64,000 nt of DNA from Pontederia crassipes (lineage: Eukaryota > Streptophyta > Magnoliopsida > Commelinales > Pontederiaceae). The notes under the pieces are model-generated. The model saw only the letters and a list, made by a program, of their open reading frames with translations, was not told the origin of the DNA and searched no databases. The stretch lies in the NCBI GenBank assembly GCA_030549335.1, contig CM060187.1:54704203-54768202 (forward strand), given 5' to 3'. Shown piece after piece: positions 49,101 through 61,783 of the stretch; within the stretch, counting starts at the first letter, position 1; every line of letters begins with the position of its first letter. A program made the position numbers and the translations under genes.

Positions 49101-51459
49101 TTATGAACTACTCTAGCCTGCATCATTAGGAGAGGATGAAACATTTGAACTAAGCAGTCACAAAAAAGGAAAGATTTTCCTAATGTAGAGAAGAGTGAAT
49201 GAACCTGAGGTGTTGGTACTCCTAGACATTTTGCAAATTCATAACCCAAACGTTCAGACTGTGTAGCCATCTTCGAGGATGCAAACTTTATGACGGCTGC
49301 AGCTTCATTTGATGACTGATCATTATTATCTGGAACATTAAACAATGCAAAGAAAACAACTCCTCCAGAATTCACGGTCACCTGAACAAAAGGTGAGGAA
49401 TACAGTAAACTAGCGCATCTGAAATTGGTGATCTGTGAAAATAACAATGACAAAAATATCACAAGAAACACATAAAGTGAACGTTATAATGAATTTCCAG
49501 TGACTACATTAACTAGACACATTCCTGAAAGGGTAGTTCATCTGGTGGAAGGGTTAGGCAGGGAAGTCTTCTTCTCTAATCAGTTTTTCCCCATATATCT
49601 TAGCTGAAATTTATGCTGGTTTGAGACCCCCAGAAGTACTGGCATGTATGTGACGGTCTTTTGGTACACAGAATACTGCTAACAAGATGAATGTGTATAT
49701 GTATGAACATGTTTATCATCAGGTGCAGATGTTTCATATAGGATGTGTTGACAAAGTTAAATCATCAAATCTAACAAGATGAATTAAAAAGAAAAATCCA
49801 ACAGCATAAGGTGTGTTACCCAAAGACATTGGTGCACATACACATTAACATATAATCATCTTTACATTATGTCCCTACTTGACAACAACAATATGGTCAC
49901 CATTGATTAAGTTGCAAAACTAAGACTGTATAACTGATAAATACTACCTAAAATGGAGCCCAAAGAGTCCCATCAAATTTTGTGGACCTCTAATGAACAG
50001 ATTGTGCTTTCCATTCCATGAGTAGAAAATTATGAATGTACCATGCTTAAGTAACATCTCTTGCCAAAATAAATCAATTTCATTGTCTTTCCGGAACAAA
50101 TGAAGCATGAAGTGCTAATAGCCTCATCACCAAGATGGAAATCATGATATTACCTCTAGAGCTTTCATTTCATCCTCAGAATGCTCATTGCTACTGGTAT
50201 GTTCAGTATGATGCAGCGACGAAAGAGTGCCCCAGCAGAAGTCACTAGATTCAATGTCCAAAACAGAAGCATTCCCGAGCCTTTCCCACAAGCTCATTTC
50301 TTGAGCCTGAGGGCATTTTGTCACATCAACTGAATCATCATCTACTTCTACTGTGTCTGGTTCTTTTACACTGTCAAGGAATTTTACACTCATATGGAAT
50401 TACGCAAAATGCATTTAACGGGAATAAAATATGCAAAATGCACCATAAATGAGAAATCAAGGTAAGAATAAAGTAAGCAAGTAAACAACTAATCATAGAC
50501 CAAAGGGCAACATGAAAGTCAATAACGATGTGTCTGATATTCTAATCATCTGAAGTATCAAATCGAGCGAGTTTGTGTTTTTTGAACTTAATGCATTTTG
50601 GCTTATGGTTGCAGAGCTTCTCTGATATAGTTCTAGAGTGCCAAATGAAATTCCATATAGAAAACATCAGCAAGTAAAAGACTGACAAAAAAATTGGGTC
50701 TAATATTTTTATGGTAGATCTTTTAACCAGTATAGATAAAGACCTCTCATCATGGTGGGTAAAGAAGCTGCCACTGGGCATCGTTTCAGTCTTCGGGTGC
50801 CGATGCGGAAATCCTGACGGCCGGAATTTTCCTGTGCGCCTACGGACCAACGCCAACCATTTCTCAAATGCATGTCCAGTCTGATCACCCAACAGCAGAG
50901 AAACCACCTACTCCATGAAACGAATCAAGAACACAACCGAAAAATTAGCAAAAAAAAAAGTTCGACCTTTCTGAGGACAAAGGAAATTTGAGTGTCATTT
51001 AAAAAGAACAAATCAATAAGCCGCAGCAACTCTCACCCGAGAGGTAAGGGTCTGCTCCTTTTCCCCCTCGTTCTCCTGCGAGGGAACACGACGCTTTGGA
51101 TCAAGGAACATACACTCGAAAAAAAAGGGAGAAAATTTTACCACAAAACGCTAAAAAAAATGCGAATTTGAACCAAGAAAACACAAGAGGTCTTGGTGAA
51201 CCGACAAGACAAGCACAAGGCACAATTTTGGATCAAGAAAAACAGAAAAAGAAAAGATCCATTCTTTACATCAGGAAGACGATTGAAGAGTTTTTTCCTT
51301 TTCTCGAAGTTGGGACAGTTTCGGATCAAACAATGATGGTACCTTAGAAGCTATGACGGAGGGGGGAGTATCCGATTCCTTTTGCTGCTGCTGCTGCTGC
51401 TCCCCCTCCTCCTCCTCCTCCTCTGCCATGAGAAGAGGAGTGTCGCCGTCTGGGATCAT
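46192..51459 (-). CDS. PHS1: PHS1-type dual-specificity phosphatase with actin-fragmin-kinase-like domain, 10 exons, 928 aa
   Basis: Exons: 51459-51343, 50907-50744, 50370-50154, 49381-49205, 49117-48957, 48880-47836, 47514-47368, 47299-47072, 46808-46651, 46564-46192 (2787 nt, all phases agree). The length is nearly that of Arabidopsis PHS1 (929). Order: acidic, Gln-rich N-terminus; [20 protein letters not shown]; the kinase-like domain (residues about 150-480, including [20 protein letters not shown], the HRD-like catalytic and Asn-containing region); then the phosphatase with [10 protein letters not shown] (catalytic Cys about 786). It ends after LHLQKFHKR and a short tail. PHS1 acts in the cytosol. 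It dephosphorylates MAP kinases such as MPK18, and its kinase-like domain phosphorylates alpha-tubulin under osmotic stress, controlling cortical microtubules. The exon 2 donor (AG|GTCTTT at 50744) was picked by phase and is the least certain. An in-frame ATG 10 codons downstream is an alternative start. Confidence 0.93.
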
Positions 51460-51699
51460 GAGGAGGGAGGGGGAGAGATCAGTAGTTCACTTCTTTATGT
51501 CCCCCGCAAAAAGGAGAAGTCTTGGGCGCAATCTTTGGATGCAAAAGCAGCAGTCGGAGTTGGCAGCCGCTAGGGAAAAATCCCACCTTTTTCCGGGCAC
51601 GACGGCGCAGTGGAGTGTGGAGATGGCAGAAGACAAATGAGTAGTGATGAGTGGGCTTCACTGTGCTGCCATGATTATTTATACATTCTCACACACCAC

Positions 51700-52399
51700 T
51701 CTTGAGTAATTTAACTGCCACAATATATAAGTTCCTAACATCACAATCTCCATTACTTCTTTTTTAATTAACTGCTCCATGTTTTTTATTTAACGAATCT
51801 AACAAATTAACTGCACCATTTAGTCTGTGACAGAATTGAACTAGATAAAAACGGAAAACGTGACAAGAATAATAGGATGACTACAATTTTGTTAAAAAAA
51901 AAACTAGCAATGGGATTTCTTTGTTCTTCTCTTATACAGTTATACTGATTAATAAGTTGATGCAGGAAGAATCACACCAATTTTTTTAAAGAAAAGTAAT
52001 AGGAGCAGAAGTAATGGATCCAGATCATGTGGCAAACAATTCGACTTCAAATACAACACTCTCCCATGTGAAGACCTGGAAGTTCACACTCAGGCCCACA
52101 AATTTTTAATTCAGATTTGTTTATCATATGCTGAAATTGTTAAGGGATCATCCATTCCGATTAGTCTTTGGATCGGTTCCAGTAGGTTAAACTAAATAAA
52201 TTAATATAAAAATTACCATGAATAATAATACGAGTCACATAATGTTTTCTTTTATCCACTGGTCATAATACAATCTTTTATTACAACGAATAATCCAAAT
52301 TAAATACAATTTCATAAGGAAATCAACATAAGTGATAACAAGTTATTAAATTTATTATTTCTATAGTATGATACATTGAATTTCTTTCGAATGATTAAC

Positions 52400-52441
<42 letters not shown>

Positions 52442-53040
52442 TTCAAAGGCGGACCCTATCAACCCTATACTAAAGAATGATGAAAGAAAAAAAATGACCC
52501 AGCAAATAATTCTTAATAAATAATTTGTTTTTTAGACAATGGAATTTTGATAAGCTGTTGATTAATTCTATATATGATTATTTAATGACGCTAGAATGCT
52601 TTTCAGCTTAATAATAAGAGAAAAAAAGATAAAGTTCCTCTGTTTTCTTAAGAAATAAAATGCCATTTTTAAGAAGCAAATTTGCGAACTCACTCATTTG
52701 ACTTTTTTCACTAAGCAAATTAATAAATTTTAAAAATTAAACTGGAGATTAATAACTCTTTCGTCCTTTTAGCCTACTCCAATGAAACCGGTTAGTCATT
52801 CGTTTGTCAACAAAACTTTGGTTGTTCGAATTTTCTCTCTTATTCGTGACAAATTTTTTTAAGAAGAAATGTTCCGTTAGCTATCCAAACTTAATTTTAT
52901 ATCTACGTCATTAAAATTTTCAAAATTTCCAAACACGATCAGTCAACTTTTAAAATTTGAATCATGATCAATAAAATAATAATAAATAACAATAAAATAA
53001 AATAAAAATAATAAAACTAAAGACACTTGGATCAACCACA
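51700..53040. other. AT-rich intergenic DNA upstream of PHS1
   Basis: No gene seen. Includes an (AAT)n tract at 52399-52441. Confidence 0.5.
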
Positions 53041-53057
53041 CATGGTTTGGGCACGAC

Positions 53058-54014
53058 CAGGGACGGAACTACGTGAACTCCCCACTCCCCCCCCCCCCCC
53101 CCCCCCAGTTTTTGAGTTTATACTGATATGTGTCATGTATAAACCTATAATGTTAAACTATTATATTAATTGGCCGCCCTCAAGATTTCATAAAATCAAG
53201 GATGGTCTGCTGTTAAGTGCATGCTTTAATGTTTTGGAGGTCTCGTGGTCGAATCCAGCTTCAGATTATTTTCTTATATTTGACATTTCATTTATTGGAC
53301 GTTAGAAGTAACTTGAATATCTAATAATTTAATAAATTATATATTAAATGTAGTAAATATAATTTGTGGATCTAAAAAACATGGGACGCATTAAATATAA
53401 CTTTTAATTTATTTCATTTATATTTTAAAGTATATATTTTATGATGTATGTTAGTAATTCAAGAAAAAAAATTTACTCAATCCAAAAAATAAAATCAAAA
53501 AAATTAAAAATTAGAAGACCGAATACGATTTACGACAATTTTTTAATAGAGCAAAACTAATCCGCTTAAACCAGGGCCCTACTCGAAAAACTTATGGAAT
53601 CCATGTCCATTTTTATTTATTATGTATATTTATATAATTAATTTATAAGTAATTATTTTTTATTATTGGTATAATAGTTTTTTTATATAGTTTAATATGT
53701 TCAAATCACATTATAAAACTCTAGCTCAATAGTTCTAATATTATATCCTATGTTTAGTTATAAAATTAAATATGTTAATATTAATAATAATTTATTATAT
53801 ATTTTTCAAAAATATTATTTCACTAAAATAGAGGTCCGAAAAAATCACCCGAAAAAATTGGGATGATTTTTTTTCTAAATGATTTTAGGTTGGTTTTTGT
53901 AATTTTAAAAAGTAATGGGTGATTTTTTTAATCGAAAAATCGACTAGATCCGAATCACTTTTGACCCTAGTATATGTTGGCCCCCCCTAAAATATTTTTC
54001 TGGCTCCGTCCCTG
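53058..54014. mobile_element. Non-autonomous hAT element, 957 bp
   Basis: Ends CAGGGACGGAAC at the left and, inverted, CAGGGACGGAGCCAG at the right. It is flanked by a perfect 8-bp direct repeat GGCACGAC (53050-53057 and 54015-54022), the hAT hallmark. No transposase is encoded. The interior is AT-rich, with C20 at 53087-53106 near the left end and C7 (53981-53987) near the right. Confidence 0.9.
53087..53106. repeat. Poly-C tract (C20)
   Basis: Twenty consecutive C just inside the left hAT end. The true length may differ because such runs are hard to sequence. Confidence 0.85.
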
Positions 54015-54022
54015 GGCACGAC

Positions 54023-57000
54023 CCAATCGGATCAATCGTTCAAATTTTTATGTATATTAAATATATATTATAATAATTAATATTATTAAGTTATTGAAAT
54101 TAACAATTTAAAAAAATGAATACATATTAAATTTTTCCTAAAATTGTACTAATAAAAATATCATAATAGATGATGTTATGATTATTCGATATATAATAAA
54201 ATAATTTTTTATATATAATAAATATAATATATAATTAAATATTTAAATATTTAAATAAAAAAATAAAAAATATCATAGTTACGATTTGGATCAGCACCTT
54301 GTTGGATGTCGAACCATGCCTAAGACTGTGTGGATAACTCAACCTAACAAAATCTTGTGCGGAAAAATATTTTTTTATAATTATAATAATTTTTTATTAG
54401 TCCAAATTTTAGGAAAAATAATTTGTATTTTATTTTTTCTATTTTTTTATTTTTTATTTAATAATTATACTATTATATCTTTAATACGCATAAATAAATT
54501 GGGTGGTCCTATCTGATTGGATCGTACACGAATCGTTCTGAGTCGATCCAAGCACCTTCATTTTTTATTAGTTTTTAAAAAAATATTAATTATGATCGTG
54601 ATTAAAATTTTGAAAAGTTGAATGAACTAACACGGGAATACAAAATTAAATTTGAATAGAGGACAAAAAAACATTGACTTGACCTTTGTTATTCCTTAAA
54701 TTTAACATGAAGGAAAAAGAATACCAACGTATTGTCATGTAAGCGATTATCGATTAATTGGCTATTATCGATTGCGACGATTGCGATTGAAATATTACTA
54801 AAATTTAATGATCATAGTCTTAAAAAAATAAAATTGGATGACTTATATTAAACAATTCCTGAAAGTTGGATGAAATTTACTCACTCGTATGTCTGTCCCG
54901 TGAGCAATACTTTTTAATACCTTCCACGAGAGGGGACGATCATCCAATCTTATTATTGAAATTTGTTTTATAATTCAAATATCGTCTAACACTATAATTT
55001 TATGCCCGTAAATTTATCGTTAAAAGATTGATATGACACTAGTCAACTTTTTTCCTCTACCACATCAAATTTAAACATAATAAAATAACTAAGAACTGTG
55101 CTCTTATTATCAATTTTATTGTTTTCTAATTCAAAGATTATCTAATTTTATAAATTTATATCAATAAATTTACCGTTAAGATATTGATAGCCATTTTTTT
55201 TCTCAACCCCATGTCAAACTAAAATTTGATAAAATAAGCAAATCCATAAGATTGTCACCTCTTGCATTCGAGGGCCCCTCCTTCCAGAGGCTGCCCTCTC
55301 CTTTCTCCTTTGACTAATTGGCTCCCTCTTCTCTACTATTTCCTACCGAAAAAGGACAACTAAATTTTTTTTATCATCTATTAATATTATCATGATCTTA
55401 AGATTATGGAAATTAAATGACCTATTTAATCACTTTGACGTAAATTTACATATGTAACATTTTTTGAAAATTTTTCTTATAAAAATATTAGTTTGTCTTG
55501 GATTATGAGGCCATTGTGCTTAAAATTATTAAAGAAAAAAATTAAAAAATTATCAAAATAGCACATGAGGCGTAGTTGACAGCCGGAATTATTTGCACTA
55601 CAATAAAATGATAAACTTTTGACAAAATATTTTCTTTACACTAATAAAATTTTCACCACTTACGAAGAAAATCGCAATTGAATCAAAGTCCTTCCCTAAT
55701 AGCGAAGGAAACGAGGGCCGTCGAAAATTATATTATATTATATTGATCAATCGTCTTCATTTTTGTTTGTCTATTTTATTGTTCTATCTATTGATCATTT
55801 TTAGACATTTTATATATTTTCAAAAAAAAATAATATTTGAAGTTTACCATTCAATTCATCCAATTAAATTCTAACTCCCATTAAAATTTCCTTTTGTCGT
55901 TTTCACGACAAATAACTTAAAAACTATTACTAGAATTAATTAGTCATTTTATATTTATATTCTCACAAGTCACAAGCCACAATTAGCAAACATCCATCCA
56001 ATACGTGCGCCAAATAAGGAGAAGGTTCATATCGCCGTTTCAAAAGATTTGTCGAGAAACAAGTTCAAATTGGGGAAAGAATGATGTATCCATTTTTTCA
56101 CTTATCAAAAAACGATCGGAAAATGATTTCGGGATGCGATATAAAAAAAACGATTTTTATAAAAAGCCTCTTATGCTGCATTTTCCATTTCATTGCTTGA
56201 TTCTGCTAGATGCCCACATTAATTCGACATCATTTTTTTTTTCAATTACCACCTCAACTTTCTGTATCAGAGACACAAGTCTAAGGACGCGTTTCAAAAT
56301 GAAATCGTAATTTCTCTAAAATTTTTTTAATTGAATTAACAAATTAATTCGAGGAGTACTTAAATGGAATGGAACTAGTAATGTAAATATGATTCATTAA
56401 TTTTAATAAGTATTTGAATAAAAAATAAGTATTATAAATATAAAATATAAATTTATTAATTATTATAAAAAGTATGAATTAAAAATTTTTATGCAAAAAT
56501 TTTGTTAAAAACTATATTATTTAAATATAAAAAAATTTAAATTAATTTTATTTAATGAAATATTATTTTTTTTTTAAAATGGTTAGTAACAAATAATATA
56601 ATATTAATTATTTATTATAAATATTTTATAATAAATAAATTATTTTATATAAGAAAGGCAAAAATAAAAAATAGAAAAAGAAAAAAGTTGAAAAGAAAAA
56701 AAACAAAGATCAAATAAGAAAAGGGAAAACAGAAAAAAAAAGAAACCGAGTGGAACCAACTTTGAATCAGTATATCAAACAATGTTTGAAAAATTAAATT
56801 AGAATTAGACTACCTAGTTCTATTACTAAACAGGACCAAAGAGTTATACGCCAGTTCTATTACTAAACAGGACCAAAGAGTTATACGCCGACAGTTAGAG
56901 TCTCGATCTAGAATCGAACTAGATTGATTTGATATCGTCCCGACTAACACCCAAACTAACAAAACTTAACGAAAATTTTTTTACATTTATAAATATTCAG

Positions 57001-57440
57001 TTTTAAACCTTTAAGCGACTAGGGAGGTCCTTGGAATCTACGAATCATTGATTGTTTTCTTTCTTTTATGAAAATAATCAAAAGTGCTTTTATTGACCAA
57101 TTAATAGTGTTTTGTTTTTTTTATAAAAACGATGAACGGTGTTTTTCCTCTAATCGTATCAGCAACCTAATTTCCGTCAGGAGATGCATCTTTTGGCACC
57201 AGTAATTCTCACCGGGGAAAAAAAATAAATCAAATTGATCACATGCAAGAATACTTTGTAGAATCAAAGACTCAATCGTCTACATATATAGTAATCCATC
57301 AATCGTGGAAAAACAAATTTAAACCAAGACAGAAGTAAAAACACACCAAAGATAATAACAACGATAAAATTAAGAAACAGAAACTGGGAACTTTCTATTC
57401 TTCAAGTCCCTTCATCCGCGCATCCATGTCGCGCATGCAG
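54023..57440. other. AT-rich intergenic DNA, no gene seen
   Basis: Long AT-rich stretch. CACTACAATAAAA at 55596 looks like a CACTA end but has no inverse partner nearby. A 101-codon frame at 56005-56310 has no domain. Confidence 0.45.
56816..56889. repeat. Perfect 37-bp tandem duplication
   Basis: The 37-bp unit beginning AGTTCTATTACTAAACAGG and ending TTATACGCC occurs twice back to back with no mismatch (56816-56852, 56853-56889). Confidence 0.95.
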
Positions 57441-57944
57441 TCATACTTCCAGTGCTCCAACAGCAGCTCCGCAAACGCGGCACGTCGAGTTCGATCTGAA
57501 CCACTTGTCGCTGCACCCGACGTGGAAAACATGGAAGCACGGCCGGAGGAGCCGCCCCTTCTCGCCGTCCTTGAACCCCATCGAGCAGATGGCGCACGGC
57601 TCGAGCCTGAGCGCCCTCGCGCTGTACACGAAGGTGGGCATCGACGCCAGCTTGCTGCGATCGAGGGCTCCGTCGCCGGCGTCGGCAACGGACGCGGTTC
57701 GCGCGAAGGCACTTCTCGGCACGACGATGAACTTAGCACTCGTACTTACAGGTAACTCTTCCTCTAGGCGGTGTTCCCTCCGGCGCTTGTTCCATCGCAT
57801 CAGATTATACAGGCATGCAAACAGGAAGATGACGGCGCAGACCGTGAACTCGACAAGGGAGTACTTCGCGATGAAGCTTACGATTCGATCGCCTAACCTA
57901 CTGTTGTCTTCAACAAATCCGTCGCTACCGTTCCCAGCTTCCAT
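57441..57944 (-). CDS. RING-H2 finger protein with one membrane segment (ATL-like E3 ligase), 167 aa
   Basis: One exon. A transmembrane helix lies at about residues 29-50 (SLVEFTVCAVIFLFACLYNL), followed by a basic stretch (RWNKRRREHR). The RING-H2 domain at the C-terminus fits C-x2-C-x15-C-x-H-x2-H-x2-C-x10-C-x2-C: CAIC, RPCFHVFHVGC, KWF and TCRVC. The conserved Trp of ATL-type RINGs is present in DKWF. This layout is that of membrane-anchored ubiquitin E3 ligases, many induced by stress. The ATL hallmark GLD motif is not obvious; LDRSKLASMPTFVY sits in its place. TATATA occurs on the minus strand at 58085-58090. Frames in other phases overlapping it are shadows. Confidence 0.88.
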   Translation of the reverse strand: MEAGNGSDGFVEDNSRLGDRIVSFIAKYSLVEFTVCAVIFLFACLYNLMRWNKRRREHRLEEELPVSTSAKFIVVPRSAFARTASVADAGDGALDRSKLASMPTFVYSARALRLEPCAICSMGFKDGEKGRLLRPCFHVFHVGCSDKWFRSNSTCRVCGAAVGALEV

Positions 57945-58084
57945 GACAATGGAAGGTTTGTATGGTTGGAGAAGTTGATGGATGCAATAGCCGGCCGGCG
58001 AAGAGGGTATGCGAAGAGGAGTGGCAGGGTGAGGAGCAACGGCGAGCGGTGGAGGAGGCGTTTAATTTCTCAGGAAGTGGTACA

Positions 58085-58090
58085 TATATA
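58085..58090 (-). promoter_or_regulatory. Candidate TATA box of the RING gene
   Basis: TATATA, about 140 bp upstream of the ATG on the minus strand. Confidence 0.45.
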
Positions 58091-58502
58091 GCGAGCGAGG
58101 CTGAGACCGAGTTTGCTTCGGAGTCGCGGTCTTTTATGTGCCGAAAACGAATAGAATTTTAAATGTGCCTTTTTTAATTAAATCGACTAAATTTGCGTTG
58201 CTAATTACATTATAAGCCGAAATTGAGTAGGTACTAAAACTGAGGGTCTAATAGTCATTTGGGTCAAACAGTTTTTTTAAAGACATAATATATAATTAAT
58301 TATGTTAAAAAAATAAGATTTATCACTAAACAATTCCGGATTTATGATGATTTAATATTTAATTTTTAACTGGGGATTGATTCATCTTATAAAAGTTAGT
58401 CTTAAAATATAATATTTTTCTAATTTCCTTACATTATAACGATGAAAGAAAAATAAAAGTGAACTTTATTAAATTACCTTTTTTTATCATCGTTAAGTTA
58501 AG

Positions 58503-60175
58503 TGTCACGGATGCTTTTTACATGGTCGGATCACACTCGCCGTACCTTACTAATTTGGATTGGGGAATTTAAAATATACGATCTAATTTGGTTTGTTTAA
58601 TGAAGAGGGGTTGATAGTCATAATCAGTTAAGAGACATAAATTCATACAAGGTTTGGGGCAATAAAATTCCTTGGATGCGTATAGTAAGGTTTTCACATT
58701 TGATCACAAAATCGAGAGTCGCAATATCGGGGTCGGGGTCGCAACCCGGGCCGAGTAAAAGAAACTCGGGCAGAGTCGACTTTGATCAGGCTCGATCTGC
58801 CAGGATGAAGACCGAGAGGAAAACCTAGGCCGGGTCGGTGTACACCCGGGCCGAGTTGAGAAGGTGATCGAGTCGGGAGAAGTGGTGCTCCCGATCGTCT
58901 TCTCCACGCAGAAATCCGGGCCGGGTCGTGGGTGACCTGGTCCGGGCACCTGGTTCGCCCCGAGCTCGAGCTCAGCGTCCATGGCGGACCCGAGTCATGC
59001 TCGGAGTAATCTAGTGCGGCCAGACCGAGCCCGGGCCAAGTTCGGAGGAACTCGGGCCGGGTTCGACCGAGTCGTAAAACAGGTTCGATAGTTCAACTTT
59101 TTCCGGTGATCGTCGGAGGTTTACAACAGAACTATTTACATCATAGGCACGCATTTATGAAATAGAAATACGTCTAAAGTTTAATACACAGCAATCACAG
59201 TCCTAAGCATGCATCTAACAGTAACTACTGCTATGACAGTTCATGCTTTCATTCTTTCATCAATTCATTTCGTTCATGTGCATAATCATTCCAGTTTCAT
59301 ACATGTACGTCTTTGCATTATCAGTTCAGTCCTTAATGTCATCATCTCAGTTAACTTGCGCTTCTTAAACCATGGCAGTAATAATCATCGTATTAACATA
59401 ACAAGGATCATAATACATGGGCATTTTCGAATCAGTTCTTGGGGGTTCAAATCAGGCATGCGTTGTTCTTCAAGAGATCACGATTCATGATAAAGATCCC
59501 GAACCACACACCTGTAGGCCTACGGAACTGAGGTTCATCTGAGTAGCGTTCGCATTCTGCTCCTATGTCGTCGGAGATGACTGGCGACGTCCTTCCGTGC
59601 TCGCTGTTCGCGCACGTCGGAAAAAGGGAGAACGATCGAGTGGGAGTTAGAAGTCGAGAATCGCACAATGACAAGGAGACAGGGCGTTGTTCTCACCACT
59701 TAAAGTTACTGCTGCCCACCTGCGTCGGAGCTGACCTCCGCCGTTGTCCATCCTCCGCCCGCTGTCCGCGCACCGGAGACAAGAAGAAGAATGCGTGAGG
59801 GGGCAGCTCGGCTAGGTGAACAGAGATGCAGGGGGAGAAATGAAGGGGCGAGTGCTTCATTTTATAGACAAACCGGGGGCCGATCTCTGCTCTTCCCACC
59901 AAAATTTGGCTGTAGAGTTGTCTCACCATGTGGCTGTTGTGGTGCAAGGTGGCCTGCTTGGCTACTGGAGCTTGGCCGGCCGGGAGGGAAAAGAAGCAGA
60001 GAGAATAAGAAGTAGAGAGGAAGAGGCCATCGGATGTGAAGACAAAAATAGGAATGGAAACAAAGAGAACAAGCAAGTGAAGACAAAATGAGAGAAAGGG
60101 GAGGTTTGGTTCTCACGGTTTCATCATTAGTCATCATGTCTCGATTTTTTTTACCGTATTGACCGTTGTGTTACA
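58503..60175 (-). repeat. 3' LTR of the gypsy element (about 1.67 kb)
   Basis: Read on the minus strand it opens TGTAACACAACGG (at 60175) and closes CCGTGACA (at 58503). The left edge is inferred from the TG...CA rule only, because the partner LTR is outside the window. A GC-rich block at 58720-59070 contains repeated CGGGCCGAGT-like phrases. Confidence 0.65.
59860..59866 (-). promoter_or_regulatory. LTR TATA box
   Basis: TATAAAA on the minus strand, about 310 bp into the LTR. Transcription would start near 59830. Confidence 0.5.
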
Positions 60176-60220
60176 TTATAATATCCATAGAAAAATGATT
60201 CGTCCCCGAATCCGGTAAGG

Positions 60221-60623
60221 TATAGGGCTTACCAAATAAGTGTGGAAACTCTTTGCGCATCTCGGACTCGAGTTCTCACGTCGCTTCTCTCCCATGATGA
60301 TATTTCTATGCGACTTTAACTAATGGTACCTCTTTGTCTTTCCGGTATTGGATCTTTCGCTCGAAAATCTTGGTCGGGTACTCGGCATAAGTAAGGTCTT
60401 CCTTCAGGTTAGGCTCTTCGATCCTCGCGACGTTGGCATCATCATGCTTGTACTTCCGGAGCATGGATACATGGAACATATTATGAACTCTTCCGTAAGA
60501 GGGTGGTAAAGCCAACCTGCAAGCTGCATCGCCAACCAAATCGAGTACCTCAAAGGGTCCAACAAAGCGAGGGCTGAGCTTCTCTCGTCTGCTGAATCGC
60601 ATTACGCCCTTCATCGGAGACAC
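60221..60623 (-). pseudogene. Integrase C-terminus and chromodomain-like region, with nonsense codons
   Basis: It begins MSPMKGVMRF, with KLSPRFVGPFEVL and HNMFHVSMLRKY as in Ty3/gypsy integrase tails. It then leads to a chromodomain-like stretch: KIFERKIQY, EVPLVKVA, REAT, ELESEM and PHLF. Stops sit at 60306-60308 and 60276-60278, each where relatives have Trp. The second falls on the conserved chromodomain Trp. Chromodomains steer integration to marked chromatin. Confidence 0.8.
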
Positions 60624-60698
60624 CTTCAGTAAAACTTGGTCTCCGGCTCTGAAAATATGTTCCTGGCGCTTCTTATCGACGTAGCTCTTCTGTCGCGA

Positions 60699-61783
60699 TT
60701 ATGCTGCCTTCATTCTCTTCCGGATAATGTCCACTGCGTCTGCATACTCCTGAGTTCGGACTGCTAGTTCCTCGCTCATGGCTATCCTCTCGCCAACTTC
60801 GCCCCAGTGAACGGGCGAACGGCAAGGTCTCCCATACATCGCCTCGAAAGGCGCCATGCCTATGCTGGAGTAAAAACTATTATTATACGAGAACTCAATC
60901 AGTGAAAGATGTTCGTCCCAACTATCATGCCAATCTAGCGCACAAGCTCGGAGCATGTCCTCTAATGTCCGAATCGTCCTCTCCGACTGTCCATCTGTCT
61001 GAGGGTGGAAGGCTGTGCTATAACTTAGTCTGGTGCCGAAAGCCTTCTGAAGACTCTTCCAGAACCTCGATGTGAACCGGGGATCACGATCGGATACAAT
61101 CGAGACTGGGATCCCATGCAGTCGAATGATCTCTCGTACATATACCTCTAGCAAACTTTCCAGGACTGCTTCCACTTGATCGGAATGAAGTGGGCTGCCT
61201 TCGTCAATCTATCGACCACGACCCAAATGGCGTCGTGACCCTTCTGTGTCCTAGGTAGTCCTGATATAAAATCCATAGTGATGTTCTTCCACTTCCATTC
61301 CGGTACTCCTAGCGACTTCATGAGTCCGTATGGTCGCTGGTACTCGGCCTTTACCTGCTAGCATACTAGGCATTTGGACACGTAGTCGGTGATTTCCCTC
61401 TTCATGTCATTCCACCAGAAATTGCGCTTGATGTCCTTGTACATCTTCGTACTACTTGGGTGGATGGCGAACTCAGACTTGTGTCCTTCGTCGAGCACCT
61501 CTCGTCGAACCACAACATCACTCGGAACCCAGAGGCGGTTCCGATATCTGATTCCTCTATCATTGCCGATCTTAAAGTCTTCTGGCTCATTCTGACTCCT
61601 CTGGATTATCTCCATGTACTCTTCGTCTGTCATCCGTGCCGTCACAATCCTGCTAATGAGACTCGGCTGTAACTGGTGTGTCATCAGGATTGCTCTATGT
61701 CCTGCAGCTCGAGGGTTCCACTGGTTTAGTTCCTCAATCATCTCATATCTGTGCAACTGGAGGAACGCCAGGGAAGCCTCCAT
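60699..61783 (-). pseudogene. Integrase remnant (zinc finger and catalytic core)
   Basis: The HHCC finger (HKSEFAIHP... to CLVC) lies near 61358-61480. The core has [27 protein letters not shown] and [13 protein letters not shown], giving the D, D and E positions. A stop at 61358-61360 directly follows the finger and the frame slips near 61180, so it is broken. Its role in an intact element is joining the DNA copy to the chromosome. Confidence 0.85.

Noticed and set aside
53230-53260. TGGTCGAATCC phrase as part of a tRNA gene
   Set aside because: No matching acceptor stem or cloverleaf; it lies inside the hAT element.
58704-58982. 92-codon minus-strand frame
   Set aside because: Lies in the gypsy LTR GC-rich block and has no domain.
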